Assembly (NCBI RefSeq): GCF_000225505.1
Contig: NZ_BACI01000045.1
Span: 44,138 to 108,137 of the forward strand
DNA from: Gordonia alkanivorans NBRC 16433
GTDB taxonomy: Bacteria > Actinomycetota > Actinomycetes > Mycobacteriales > Mycobacteriaceae
Length of the DNA stretch: 64,000 nucleotides
Reading direction: 5' to 3'
Below are positions 42,914 to 51,830 of this stretch, one piece after another (within the stretch, counting starts at the first letter, position 1; the number at the start of each line of letters is the position of its first letter). Position numbers and translations under genes: made by a program. The notes beneath the pieces were generated by a model, which was not told the DNA's origin, searched no databases, and was given only the letters and a program-made list of their open reading frames with translations.

Positions 42914-43705
42914 CTACAGGTCCGGGATCGGCAGGTCCAGGTTGGGGGCGATGATCCCGCCGTCGACCTCGAGGATCTTGCCGGTCACGTACGCGCCCGC
43001 CGGCGATGCGAGGTAGAGCGCGGCGGCGGCGATGTCCTCCGGCTCGCCGAGCCGGTGCATCGGGGTGGCACTCTCCACGGCGGTCCGCATCTCGTCGTTG
43101 CCTGCGACGATCTCCAGCGACGAGGTGAGGATCGCGCCCGGCGCGATGCCGTTGACCCGGATCTTCGGGTTCAGGTCCATCGCGGCGATCCGGGTGTAGT
43201 GCGCCAGAGCGGCTTTCGCGGTTCCGTAGGCGGCATACGCGCGACCGGGCACCCGGCCGACGGCCGAGGTGATGTTGATGATCGAGCCGTGACCGGTCGT
43301 CGCGAGCATCTGCTTGGCGCCGGCCACGACGAGCGCGTGAGCGTTGGCGACGTTGAAGTCGAAGGCGTCGACGAGGTGCTTGGGAGTGGTGTCGAGGAGC
43401 GGCCGGGGCATCGCGCCGCCGACGTTGTTGACGATCGTGTCCAGCCGCCCGAACTCCTCCACCGCCGCCTGGGCGAGCGCGGCGGCGGCGTCGGCATTGC
43501 TGAGATCGACCGGGACGACGTGGGCGCGCCGCCCGGCGTCGGCGATCTGTCCGGCCACCTGGTCGAGGTCGAACTCGCTGCGCGCCGCGATCACCACGTC
43601 GGCACCTGCCTGCGCGAAGGCCACGGCGATGGCCGCACCCAGGCCGCGACCGGCACCGGTGACGACGGCGACATGGTCATCGATACGGAATCTGTCGAGA
43701 ATCAC
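42914..43705 (-). CDS. Short-chain dehydrogenase, Rv1928c-like
   Basis: A 263-residue classical SDR: cofactor loop [12 protein letters not shown] near residue 16, NNVGG near residue 92, catalytic Ser in NITSAVGR and [11 protein letters not shown] with Tyr and Lys. The start [19 protein letters not shown] and the end [18 protein letters not shown] resemble mycobacterial Rv1928c. A KstR-like box lies 32 bp upstream, suggesting control with steroid catabolism. The substrate is not known. Confidence 0.88.
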   Translation of the reverse strand: MILDRFRIDDHVAVVTGAGRGLGAAIAVAFAQAGADVVIAARSEFDLDQVAGQIADAGRRAHVVPVDLSNADAAAALAQAAVEEFGRLDTIVNNVGGAMPRPLLDTTPKHLVDAFDFNVANAHALVVAGAKQMLATTGHGSIINITSAVGRVPGRAYAAYGTAKAALAHYTRIAAMDLNPKIRVNGIAPGAILTSSLEIVAGNDEMRTAVESATPMHRLGEPEDIAAAALYLASPAGAYVTGKILEVDGGIIAPNLDLPIPDL

Positions 43706-43736
43706 TCCCCGACCTTGCCACGAACGGGCCGGAAAC

Positions 43737-43750
43737 GAGAACGTGTTCTA
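43737..43750. promoter_or_regulatory. KstR-like operator upstream of the SDR gene
   Basis: GAGAACGTGTTCTA matches the KstR consensus TnnAACnnGTTnnA at seven of eight fixed bases; the only mismatch is G for the first T. It sits in the 59-bp gap between the hydroxyacid dehydrogenase stop and the SDR start (43705), 31 bp before that start. Confidence 0.6.
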
Positions 43751-43764
43751 GAAACTGGCCTTGC

Positions 43765-44676
43765 TCAGTAGTCGCGGCCGGGTGTGACCACCGAGATCAG
43801 TTCCTCGCCCGCCGCGAATCGGCGCACGTTTTCGGCCAGCCACGGCGCCATCTCGCGTGTCAGGCCCGAGGCCGGGTTCGCGACGTGAGGAGTGATGATG
43901 ACGTTCGGCAGCGACCACAGCGGGTGGTCCTCGGCCGGCGGTTCGGGATCGGTCACGTCGAGCGCCGCGCCGGCGATCTCACCGTCGACCAGCGCTCGGT
44001 ACAAGGCCTCCTCGTCGACCAGCGGACCGCGCGCGATGCTCACGACCCACGCGTGACTCGGAAGTGCGGCAAGGGTTTCGGCGTTGATCATGTGCCGCGT
44101 CTTCGCCGTCGACGGCGCGGCGAGCACCACATGATCGACCGAGGACCACACCGAGTCCAGTTCGCTGGAGCGTCGCACCTCGTCGGCGCCGGGCACATCG
44201 CGGCCCGAACGGTTCACCGCGACGACACGCGCTCCGCACGCCTTCAACCGCGGGCCCAGCGACGCGCCGATGCCGCCGGCGCCGATGATGGCGACCGTCG
44301 AACCGTGCAGCGACCGCACCGAGGTGTCGATCCGCTCCTTGTCCCAGTGCCGCGTGACCGCGGTGTTGATCTGGCGGAGACCGGCGAGAAGCAGCGCGAG
44401 CGCGTGCTCGGCCACGTTCTCGGCGTAGAAACCGGCCGCGTTGGTCCAGACACGGCGGTTGTCGAGGAGGCCGGCATCCAGGAAGTCCTCGATACCCGCC
44501 GTCTTGAGGGCCACCCACTCGACGGCATCCGGCAGCTCGGGGAACTCGGCGGGCGGGCCGATCCAGACCAGTACCCGCGCCTCGTCGAGCCCGACGATCG
44601 TGCCGCCGGCGCCCTCGACTGCGGCGACGAGGTGCTCGTCCCGGTTGGGCTCGACGGCGACGGGCAGGCTGCTCAC
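43765..44676 (-). CDS. D-isomer-specific 2-hydroxyacid dehydrogenase
   Basis: A 303-residue NAD(P)-dependent dehydrogenase. The Rossmann loop is [19 protein letters not shown] near residue 128; the substrate Arg is in [13 protein letters not shown], the Glu in [12 protein letters not shown] and the catalytic His in [11 protein letters not shown]. The weak N-terminal homology is typical of the family (glyoxylate/phosphoglycerate dehydrogenase-like). Its ATG overlaps the rnhA stop codon by four bases, so the two are translated together, though no functional link is evident. Confidence 0.9.
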   Translation of the reverse strand: MSSLPVAVEPNRDEHLVAAVEGAGGTIVGLDEARVLVWIGPPAEFPELPDAVEWVALKTAGIEDFLDAGLLDNRRVWTNAAGFYAENVAEHALALLLAGLRQINTAVTRHWDKERIDTSVRSLHGSTVAIIGAGGIGASLGPRLKACGARVVAVNRSGRDVPGADEVRRSSELDSVWSSVDHVVLAAPSTAKTRHMINAETLAALPSHAWVVSIARGPLVDEEALYRALVDGEIAGAALDVTDPEPPAEDHPLWSLPNVIITPHVANPASGLTREMAPWLAENVRRFAAGEELISVVTPGRDY

Positions 44677-45161
44677 CGGGTGACCGCCCGGGCCGCGGTG
44701 GTCGCGAGTTCGTCGGCGATCTCGTTGAAGTGGTCACCGGCGTGACCCTTCACCCAGCGCCACTCGACCTCGTGACGCTTCTCCTCCTCGATGAGGCGGC
44801 GCCACAGGTCGGCGTTCTTCACCGGCTTCTTGTCCTTGGTCTTCCAGCCGTTCGCCTGCCAGCCGGCGACCCACTTCATGATGCCGTTCCGCACATAGGT
44901 GGAGTCGGTGTAGATGATCACCTTCGACGGCCTGGTCAGCGCGGCGAGACCCTCGATGGCAGCGGTGAGTTCCATCTTGTTGTTCGTGGATTCGGGTTCC
45001 GACCCGGAGATCCGCTTCTCGGTGCCCTTGTACCGCAGAACCGCACCCCACCCGCCGGGCCCGGGGTTGCCCAGGCATGCGCCATCGGTGGATATCTCCA
45101 CGACAGCCGCACCATCGGTGCTGGTCGGGTTCTCGGAAGAAGGGTTCGCGGGATCTGTCAC
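44673..45161 (-). CDS. rnhA: Ribonuclease HI
   Basis: A 162-residue RNase HI, degrading the RNA strand of RNA-DNA hybrids. The four catalytic acids are Asp26, Glu64, Asp86 and Asp150, with exactly the spacing of E. coli Asp10, Glu48, Asp70 and Asp134; the motifs are [23 protein letters not shown] and NEIADELA. His140 in VKGHAGD is the mobile catalytic loop. A 20-residue N-terminal extension is polar. I chose the GTG at 45161; the frame stays open far upstream without homology. Confidence 0.95.
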   Translation of the reverse strand: MTDPANPSSENPTSTDGAAVVEISTDGACLGNPGPGGWGAVLRYKGTEKRISGSEPESTNNKMELTAAIEGLAALTRPSKVIIYTDSTYVRNGIMKWVAGWQANGWKTKDKKPVKNADLWRRLIEEEKRHEVEWRWVKGHAGDHFNEIADELATTAARAVTR

Positions 45162-45278
45162 GCAGGGAAGCCTACGGCAGCGCCACGACGACTCCCCAGA
45201 CCGATCCTGTCGCAGAACCACGCCGGCCGAAGCTCTCGCTCCGTGACACCACCCCCGCCGGACCCCTAGTGTGGACAC

Positions 45279-46046
45279 ATGGCTGTCTGGGATCCAGCAC
45301 GCTATCTGCAATTCGCCGACGACCGGTCGAGACCCTTCCTCGACCTGATCGCGCAGATCCCCACCAATCCCACGACGATCGTCGATCTCGGATGCGGCCC
45401 GGGTCATCTCACCAAACATCTGCGCGCCCAGTGGCCGAGCGCCGAGATCCTCGGCATCGACGAGTCCGCGGCCATGATCGACCGTGCCATCAGCGACAAC
45501 TTCGATCCACGCGCCAACTTCGACGTCGCCGACGTGGTCGACTGGACACCGCACCGCACGTTCGACCTGATGATCTCGAACGCGATGTTCCAGTGGGTCC
45601 CCGACCAGCTCGAGGTCATCGACCGTCTGCTGGGCCACCTCTCCGACGGCGGCGCCTTCGCGATCCAGGTCCCCAACGGGCACGACGCCCCGTTCCGCAC
45701 CGCGCTGGCCGATCTCGCCACGACCGAACCGTTCGCCGAATCGCTGAGCGAGGTCAAGCCGCTCCCACGCCTCGACGCCGAGGACTACCTGCGGTTCTTC
45801 GTCGATCGCGGTTTCCGGGTGAACGCGTGGGAGACCACCTACCTGCATGTCCTTGGCGGCAACGATCCGGTGTTCGACTGGATCTTCAGCACCGGCGCCC
45901 GGTCGTACCTGCAGGCCTTGCCCACCCATCTGCGCGAGGAGTTCGTCCCCGAGCTCAAGCGTCGGCTCGCCGAGGCCTACCCTCGCCACGACTGGGGCAC
46001 GCTCATGCCGTTCCGGCGCGCCTTCGCGGTCGCGACGCGCCACTAA
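45279..46046 (+). CDS. tam: Trans-aconitate 2-methyltransferase
   Basis: A 255-residue SAM-dependent methyltransferase. It begins [20 protein letters not shown], the hallmark of Tam, and has the SAM loop [11 protein letters not shown] near residue 36, NAMFQWVPD and the C-terminal [20 protein letters not shown]. It methylates trans-aconitate, a spontaneous by-product of the TCA cycle. Divergent from rnhA. Confidence 0.92.
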   Translation: MAVWDPARYLQFADDRSRPFLDLIAQIPTNPTTIVDLGCGPGHLTKHLRAQWPSAEILGIDESAAMIDRAISDNFDPRANFDVADVVDWTPHRTFDLMISNAMFQWVPDQLEVIDRLLGHLSDGGAFAIQVPNGHDAPFRTALADLATTEPFAESLSEVKPLPRLDAEDYLRFFVDRGFRVNAWETTYLHVLGGNDPVFDWIFSTGARSYLQALPTHLREEFVPELKRRLAEAYPRHDWGTLMPFRRAFAVATRH

Positions 46047-46147
46047 GCGGCTCCCGGATCACGCCCCGGTCAAGCTTTGGCCACCTCCACCACTCGGACC
46101 TGCCACTTCTGCAACACTGGCATCAGCCGTAGCCACAGGGGGTCCCC

Positions 46148-47434
46148 ATGTCCCGACGCAGCCGTGTACGCCTGCGCCCGTTCTCGCACGCCCTCGTGGT
46201 CGGTGGCGTGACCGTCGGCCTGGTCGCGGGCCTCCTCTCCGCGGCGGCCTCCCCCGCCGCCGCGGCGGTCTGCAACGTCACCGGCATCACCGGTGGCGAC
46301 GTCGGCAGCACGGGCAGCTCCGGGTCCAGCGACCTCGGCTGGGGCAGCATCGACTTCGGTAGTTACCGCGCCGACGGCAAGAAGCCGCAGGGGCCGCTGC
46401 CCAAGCTCAAGGGCGCGACCACCGCCGTCTCGTGGGTCACCGGACCGCGGAGCCCTGAACGCACCGACGCCCGCTTCGGGATCACCGCCACCGACGTCGG
46501 GGTGCCGTGGGACAACGGTTCGGGTCAGGTCCTCATGGCCTTCGGCGACACCTGGGGTAAATGCGCCGGTCAGATGGTGTGGCGACACAACACGATGCTC
46601 CGCAGCGACGCGAACTCGAATCTCGACAAGGCCATCCGCTTCCCGACCGCCATACCCGGGTCGGTCCGCTCCGGCGCATCGGTGACGCCCGCGCATCCCA
46701 CCTATTCGCAGCCGATGTTCAACGCAATAGGCGTCCGCAACACCGAGGTCGGACGCATCCCGACCGGCGGCATCTCGATCAACGGCACCCAGTTCCTGAG
46801 CTTCATGTCGATCCACAAGTGGCTGGGTCCGGGACGATGGGCCACCAACTACTCGGCGATCGCGGTGTCACGCAACAACGGTCAGACCTGGACCGTCGAC
46901 AACAACACCATCCGTGCGAACCTCGAACTGACCGTGCCCGGCGTACCGCAGATCGCGCAGGGCCACAGCCGATTCCAGATGGGCGCCTTCCTGCGCAGCG
47001 GCGACTACATCTACCAGTACGGCACGCCCAACGGCCGGCACGGCTCGGCGTTCGTCGCTCGCTTCCGACCCGCGGACATCCTGAATCTGAGCCGCTACCA
47101 ATACTTCCGGGGCGGCAACGCATGGTCGCCGAACCCGGCCGACGCCGCGCCGATCGTCGGGCGGCCGGTCAGCGAGATGTCGGTGGCCTACAACAACTAC
47201 CTCAAGAAGTTCGTCATGCTCACCGAACGTGCCGGCACCGTCATGATGCGCACGTCCCCCACCCCGGTCGGCCCGTGGAGCGGCGAGCGCGTGCTCGTCT
47301 CCAACAAGCAGTCGAGCGGCCTGTACACGCCGTACATCCACCCACGTTCGAGCGGAAAGAATCTGTACTTCGTGGTGTCGCGCTGGGACGACTACAACGT
47401 GATGCTGGCGCGCACCGACCTGTCCAAGTTGTGA
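46148..47434 (+). CDS. Secreted DUF4185 protein, candidate endo-D-arabinanase (GH183-type)
   Basis: A 428-residue exported protein with a signal peptide (RPFSHALVVGGVTVGLVAGLLSAAASPAAAA, cleavage near residue 40). The mature part is a beta-propeller-like DUF4185 domain: VPWDNGSGQVLMAFGDTWG near residue 118, FMSIHKWLGPGRWATNYSAIAVS, RNNGQTW and a C-terminal FVVSRWDDYNVMLARTDL. DUF4185 proteins of mycolata include endo-D-arabinanases (family GH183), so an action on the organism's own arabinogalactan or lipoarabinomannan is a reasonable guess but not shown. AGGGGGT precedes the ATG. Confidence 0.85.
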   Translation: MSRRSRVRLRPFSHALVVGGVTVGLVAGLLSAAASPAAAAVCNVTGITGGDVGSTGSSGSSDLGWGSIDFGSYRADGKKPQGPLPKLKGATTAVSWVTGPRSPERTDARFGITATDVGVPWDNGSGQVLMAFGDTWGKCAGQMVWRHNTMLRSDANSNLDKAIRFPTAIPGSVRSGASVTPAHPTYSQPMFNAIGVRNTEVGRIPTGGISINGTQFLSFMSIHKWLGPGRWATNYSAIAVSRNNGQTWTVDNNTIRANLELTVPGVPQIAQGHSRFQMGAFLRSGDYIYQYGTPNGRHGSAFVARFRPADILNLSRYQYFRGGNAWSPNPADAAPIVGRPVSEMSVAYNNYLKKFVMLTERAGTVMMRTSPTPVGPWSGERVLVSNKQSSGLYTPYIHPRSSGKNLYFVVSRWDDYNVMLARTDLSKL

Positions 47435-47455
47435 GGCCGCTGCCATCATGAACCG

Positions 47456-47995
47456 GTGAGCGAATCATCGACGACGCGCATCGTCCTCATCCGAGCGGTC
47501 AACGTCGGCGGCGCCAAGCTGCCGATGGCCGAACTACGGGAGATCGCAACCGAACTCGGAGCCACCGATGTCTCGACCTACATCGCGTCCGGCAATCTTC
47601 TCTGCTCACCACCGGGTGATCCCGCCGAGTTCGACCGTGCACTCGGGCACGAGATCGAGAAGCGCTACGGGTTCTTCCGCGAGGTCGTCAGTCGCACACC
47701 CGCCGAAGTGCGGGCAGCGCTCGACGCGCACCCCTTCGAGGTTGTCGACGACAAGTACTCCTACGTCTACTTCCTCGTCGCCGAACCCGATGCCGACAAG
47801 GCTGCCGCCTTCGAGGGGAAGGACTTCGGCGGTGACATCAAACGGGTGATCGGCTCCGATCTCCACATCCGCTACGCCGAGGGCGCCGGCCGGTCGAAAC
47901 TCACCGCTCCTGCGATCGCGCGAGGGCTGGGTGTGCAGGGCACCGGCCGTAACCTGCGCACTGTGCGAAAGCTGCTGGATCTCACCGAGGGCTGA
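47456..47995 (+). CDS. DUF1697-family protein
   Basis: A 179-residue cytoplasmic protein. IVLIRAVNVGGAKLPMAELREI, VSTYIASGNLLC and the C-terminal ARGLGVQGTGRNLRTVRKLLDL are the three DUF1697 signatures. Function unknown. GTG start, 21 bp after the DUF4185 gene. Confidence 0.9.
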   Translation: MSESSTTRIVLIRAVNVGGAKLPMAELREIATELGATDVSTYIASGNLLCSPPGDPAEFDRALGHEIEKRYGFFREVVSRTPAEVRAALDAHPFEVVDDKYSYVYFLVAEPDADKAAAFEGKDFGGDIKRVIGSDLHIRYAEGAGRSKLTAPAIARGLGVQGTGRNLRTVRKLLDLTEG

Positions 47996-48008
47996 CGAGA
48001 TCTGCGGG

Positions 48009-48485
48009 TCAGCCGCGCGACAGGACCCGCGTCACGCGATCCAGGTCGGCGAGCTGATCCGACGTGGGCGCCTCCCACAGTTTCTTGGGCAGGGCCTCGA
48101 GCGCCTTGACCGCCGATTCGGCGCTGTCGAGGACCTCGGTGGCCTCGTCGCCACCGGTCTCGGCAGCCGCGATGAGCCGGTCGTCGAGTTCGAAGACCGC
48201 GTCGTCCAGCCGGTCGCGCGCCGACACCAGTTCCTCGTCGAGTGGGATGGCCGGATTGGCGTGCACGTCGGCGATCGCGTAACGAATACGCCGATGCAGC
48301 AATGCCTCTCGGCTGTTGTCAGTGGTCCAACTCGCCGGTGCGCGTCCTGGCCGGCCGGGGATGAGGTCGGTGGACCGCGCGAAGTTGCGCACCCGTTTGT
48401 CGGAGTCCCAGGCGAACCACGCCGCCCCGCCCAGGACGAACAGTGCGACCACCACGGTCGCGACGATGATGATGACCGCGATCAT
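48009..48485 (-). CDS. Hypothetical single-pass membrane protein
   Basis: A 158-residue protein with one N-terminal helix (AVIIIVATVVVALFVLGGAAWFAW) and a cytoplasmic helical domain, with DKRVRNFARSTDLIPGRPG just after the anchor. Its composition and helix spacing suggest a coiled-coil. No family recognised. It lies 58 bp downstream of the acyl-CoA dehydrogenase gene on the same strand and may be its transcriptional partner. Confidence 0.7.
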   Translation of the reverse strand: MIAVIIIVATVVVALFVLGGAAWFAWDSDKRVRNFARSTDLIPGRPGRAPASWTTDNSREALLHRRIRYAIADVHANPAIPLDEELVSARDRLDDAVFELDDRLIAAAETGGDEATEVLDSAESAVKALEALPKKLWEAPTSDQLADLDRVTRVLSRG

Positions 48486-48543
48486 GACCGGATCACCCGA
48501 TTCGGCACGCTTCGCACACGATCTCGCATGGTGTTCAGCCTAC

Positions 48544-49815
48544 TCAGGCCGAGCCCACTCCCTTGGGCGCCTTGCCCGACATGAAACCGAACAGGTATCC
48601 GGCGACGCGTCGCATCTGGATCTCGTCGGCGCCCTCGGTGATGCGGTAACGCCGGTGGTGACGGTAGATGTGCTCGAACGGTTCGTGCCGCGAGTAACCC
48701 TTGCCGCCGAACACCTGCATGGCCTGATCGGCGGCGTCGCAGCACAACCGGTTGGCCTGGTAGTTGCACATCGACACCTCCGCCGACGCCGCGAAGTTGC
48801 CGTAGGTGTCCATCTTCCAGGCCGTCTCCCGGATGAGCGCGCGGACCATCGCGCAGCGCGTGTGCAGGTCGACGAGCGGGAACTGGATCGCCTGGTTGGT
48901 CGAGAGCTTCTTGCCGAACGGCGCCCGCTCGTTGGCGTACTCGACGGCACGGTTCACGCAGTATTGCGCCGCACCGAGACTCGAAGCGGCCTGCCGAATC
49001 CGGTTCTCGTTGAAGAAGTGCTGCACCACCTGCAAACCGGCGCCCTCCTCACCGAACACCGCAGACTCCGGCACCCGCACATCGCGCAGGCTGATGTGCG
49101 CGTGATCGGTGGGCATGTTGAACGTCCACAGGTACTCCTCGACAGCGAAACCCGGCGCCTGCGGGTCGACGAGAAACGCGGTGATACCCCGTGCGTCACC
49201 GGGTTCGCCGCTCGTGCGGGCGAAGACGATGTCGCGGTGGGCGGCGTGGATGCCGGTGTTCCAGGTCTTCTCGCCGTTGATGATCCAGTCGTCGCCGTCG
49301 CGAACCGCGGTCGTCTCCATGTACGTCGCGTCGGAACCGTGCTCGGGCTCGGTGATTCCGAAGGCGAAGAACTTGGTCCCGGCAGCGAGCCCCTCGACCC
49401 ACTCCTCCTGCTGTTCGGGGGAGCCGTACGCCAGCATCAGCAGCAGTCCGATGTTGTTGCCGACGATGGCGTGCTCGTTCTGCAGATCGCAGTGCAGGCC
49501 CAGCCCTTTCGACGCGAGGTGCTCGCGGATGATCGCCATGGAGAGGTTCGATCCGTCGCGGCCACCGAACTCCTTGGGGAACGGGTAGCGGAAATGGCCC
49601 GCGGCGTCGGCCCGCCGACGCGCCTCGCCGAGCAGCGCCTCCCATTCCGCATTCGGCAGACCACCGCGCTCCCAGTCCGTGCGCGAGTCCTCACGCCGGT
49701 GGTCGAAGAACCGGATGTTGTCGTCGGCCTGCTCGAGCGGCTTGATCTCCGCCTCGATGAAGGCGTCGAGTTCTTCCAGGTAGTCGCTCAGCGACTCGGG
49801 CAGTGCGAAGTCCAC
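48544..49815 (-). CDS. Acyl-CoA dehydrogenase, LvaC/ACAD11-like context
   Basis: A 423-residue flavoprotein. FAFGITEPEHGSDATYMETTA is the FAD-contacting beta domain signature; RAPFGKKLSTNQAIQF follows, and the catalytic Glu is in YRITEGADEIQMRRVAGYLF. I chose the GTG at 49815 because AAGGA lies six bases upstream and the family begins there. It is the second gene after the kinase-DUF6285 fusion, 31 bp away, so the pair is an operon. That pairing points to removal of a phosphorylated 4-hydroxy group from hydroxyacyl-CoA rather than ordinary beta-oxidation. Confidence 0.9.
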   Translation of the reverse strand: MDFALPESLSDYLEELDAFIEAEIKPLEQADDNIRFFDHRREDSRTDWERGGLPNAEWEALLGEARRRADAAGHFRYPFPKEFGGRDGSNLSMAIIREHLASKGLGLHCDLQNEHAIVGNNIGLLLMLAYGSPEQQEEWVEGLAAGTKFFAFGITEPEHGSDATYMETTAVRDGDDWIINGEKTWNTGIHAAHRDIVFARTSGEPGDARGITAFLVDPQAPGFAVEEYLWTFNMPTDHAHISLRDVRVPESAVFGEEGAGLQVVQHFFNENRIRQAASSLGAAQYCVNRAVEYANERAPFGKKLSTNQAIQFPLVDLHTRCAMVRALIRETAWKMDTYGNFAASAEVSMCNYQANRLCCDAADQAMQVFGGKGYSRHEPFEHIYRHHRRYRITEGADEIQMRRVAGYLFGFMSGKAPKGVGSA

Positions 49816-49846
49816 GGTGAATCCTTCTCGATCGGGTGTCACGCGG

Positions 49847-51259
49847 TCACGGATGCGGGACCGCGAAGTACTTCGGGTTGGCGACCAGCAACCGCGCCCG
49901 GACGTCGGCGGCGATCGCTGCGCGCACCTTCTCGTCGGTGCCGTCGAGTTCGCCGGACCGCAGCGCGTCGCACAGGGCACGCTGATCGGCGACGCCCAGG
50001 GCCGCCAGGCGCTGAGCACTCTCCGCGGCGTGGGTCGCGCCGAGCAGCACCTGGCGCCGGACGACGTCCACGACGTTGCCGGCGACCCGGGTGTGGAACC
50101 TGACCTGCGGTGACATCTCGGCGGTCACGGAGTCGGAGCGCAGGAAGCCGGCGAGGGCATCGAGCAACTCGAACGACGACGGCGACCCGTGCGGCTCCTC
50201 GTCGGGGACAGTGGCTTCGACGCCCAGCGGATCCGGGACAACCTCCGGCGAGACGACTCCCAGATCGAGCAGAGCGTCGAATTCCTGCTCGGCACTTCGT
50301 CGTCCGATCGCGGCGAGTTCGACGGACCGTTCGATGCCGTCGAGGTGCCGGTTGGCCTGCACCGCACAGATCAGACCCCACTTCACCGTGGCGTACAACT
50401 CCCACCAGCGGAGGGCTTCTTCGGTGGGTCGCCACCCGGCCACCTCGGCATAGGCGTCGAGAAGTGAAGCACGCTCGCCCATTCCGGCGACCGGGGTGGC
50501 GCCGCCGAAACGCCAGGCCTTCGCGCACAGCCAGCCGAGATCCTCGACGGGGTCGCCGATGTGGACAAGTTCCCAATCGAGCACCGCGGCAACACCATCG
50601 GCATCGACGAGGAGGTTACCGAGCCGGAAATCACCATGGACGACGCAGGAACCGGGAGACGACGGCGGCGGATTGGCCACGAGCCACTGGGTCGCGAGGA
50701 CCAGGCCGGCCGGCATCGCGTCGAACTCACGCGGGAACAGCGCGTGAAGCGCCTCGACCGGGTCGACGAGTTCGTCGAGTCCCGGCGTCTGCGTGGCGTC
50801 GATGCGGTGGACGCGCGCCAGGATCCCGCCGCACTGCTCGACGAACCGGCCGCGTGCGGCGGCATACGTGTCGTCGCGGAGGATCCGCCGCGGGATCGAC
50901 TCTCCACCGATGAAATTCATTGCCAGGTAGGGGAACCCGAGGACGCTGTCGTCGCCCAGGCCGACGTCGAGGATCTCCGGCACCGGAACCCCGGCGTCGG
51001 CGGCGGCCCGCAGGACCTCGGCTTCCGCGCCCAGTCCCCCGTCGTCCTCCGCGGCCGGAACGGCGCGGATGATGATCGGTTCGGGTACGCCGGCGGCGTC
51101 GACGAGGGTCGCGGCGTAGGTCGCGCGACTCGCGCCCGCGGGTAGTTGCCTGGCGGATTCGACCGACACCGGGGCGCCTCGCATCGTGCCGAGTCGTTCG
51201 GCGACTCGTGCGGCGACTTCGCCGGCCTCAGGCACTCCCACGCAGACCCATCCCTTCAC
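49847..51259 (-). CDS. Aminoglycoside-phosphotransferase-fold kinase fused to DUF6285 (LvaA-LvaB-like)
   Basis: A 470-residue two-domain protein. Residues 30-340 form an APH-type kinase: the Brenner motif CVVHGDFRLGNLLVD, then AVLDWELVHIGDPVEDLGW with the metal-binding Asp. Residues 365-470 form a DUF6285 domain, seen in FELLDALAGFLRSD, VRFHTRVAGNVVDVVRRQVLLG and LLVANPKYF. In Pseudomonas putida these are two proteins, LvaA and LvaB, which together phosphorylate 4-hydroxyacyl-CoA before LvaC acts. The assignment to that pathway is inferred from domains and the adjacent dehydrogenase. The exact start codon is uncertain; GTG 51259 is the earliest. Confidence 0.85.
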   Translation of the reverse strand: MKGWVCVGVPEAGEVAARVAERLGTMRGAPVSVESARQLPAGASRATYAATLVDAAGVPEPIIIRAVPAAEDDGGLGAEAEVLRAAADAGVPVPEILDVGLGDDSVLGFPYLAMNFIGGESIPRRILRDDTYAAARGRFVEQCGGILARVHRIDATQTPGLDELVDPVEALHALFPREFDAMPAGLVLATQWLVANPPPSSPGSCVVHGDFRLGNLLVDADGVAAVLDWELVHIGDPVEDLGWLCAKAWRFGGATPVAGMGERASLLDAYAEVAGWRPTEEALRWWELYATVKWGLICAVQANRHLDGIERSVELAAIGRRSAEQEFDALLDLGVVSPEVVPDPLGVEATVPDEEPHGSPSSFELLDALAGFLRSDSVTAEMSPQVRFHTRVAGNVVDVVRRQVLLGATHAAESAQRLAALGVADQRALCDALRSGELDGTDEKVRAAIAADVRARLLVANPKYFAVPHP

Positions 51260-51356
51260 GCGCCGATCGACTGCCGTGCCGGTGTAATCCCCGACACAGC
51301 GAAGCTAGCACGGAAGCTGAATCCACTGTCAGAAAAACGGCCGTGGCGGCCCGGCG

Positions 51357-51732
51357 TCAGCGCGCCGGGGTCTGGAACTCCGGCTGATCGATGATGCGCA
51401 CCCAGGATCCGTCGGAGCGTCGGGTGACGACCTGTGCGCGAGCACCTGCGCCGTCGCGCGGCGGGGTCGAGGTCAAGGCCACATCGTCGCCGAAGACGAG
51501 CGTCGGCAGCGGGGGTTCGGCGACGAAGGTCGGCCGGTGTTCGAGGACCGAGGCCCAGAGGTCCCGGATCGCCGCCCTGCCCCGGGTGACCTGCCCCGGC
51601 GGGAAGGCCATGACCGCGTCCTCGTGGTAGATGGTAGAGCGACGCGACGGCGTCGGCATCGCCGGCGTTGGAGAACTCGACGAAGAGTCGGGTGACGTCT
51701 TCGGGGGTGCGGGCGGTTTCGCGGTTGGTCAT
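51357..51732 (-). pseudogene. SnoaL-like protein gene broken by a 7-bp tandem duplication
   Basis: The ATG at 51732 (AAAGGAAG upstream) opens TNRETARTPEDVTRLFVEFSNAGDADAVASLY, the start of a nuclear-transport-factor-2-like (SnoaL/DUF4440) protein. The reading frame then changes and the rest of the domain (HEDAVMAFPPGQVTRG to the end FQTPAR) is in another frame, ending at 51357. At the join, two near-identical 7-mers stand in tandem (GTGGTAG 51624-51630 and ATGGTAG 51631-51637); removing one restores a 122-residue protein. As read, the product is a chimera of 159 residues with a nonsense tail. The gene is divergent from a LysR regulator. Confidence 0.8.
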
Positions 51733-51769
51733 GACTTCCTTTCAGCTGGACTTTCCAGGCTCCTTCACC

Positions 51770-51784
51770 ATGCGTCGCCGGCAT
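51770..51784. promoter_or_regulatory. Candidate LysR-type operator
   Basis: ATGCGTCGCCGGCAT is a 4-bp-armed palindrome containing the T-N11-A pattern of LysR sites, in the 98-bp gap between the divergent SnoaL-like and lysR starts. It is only a motif match. Confidence 0.35.
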
Positions 51785-51830
51785 GAATAATTCCAAGTGA
51801 TGGTTGTGATGGTGGGTATCATCCTCAGTT

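Noticed and set aside
44673..46043. A long N-terminal extension of RNase HI to 46043
   Set aside because: The extra 290 codons lie opposite the tam gene, which has clear methyltransferase motifs; RNase HI homology begins after the GTG at 45161.
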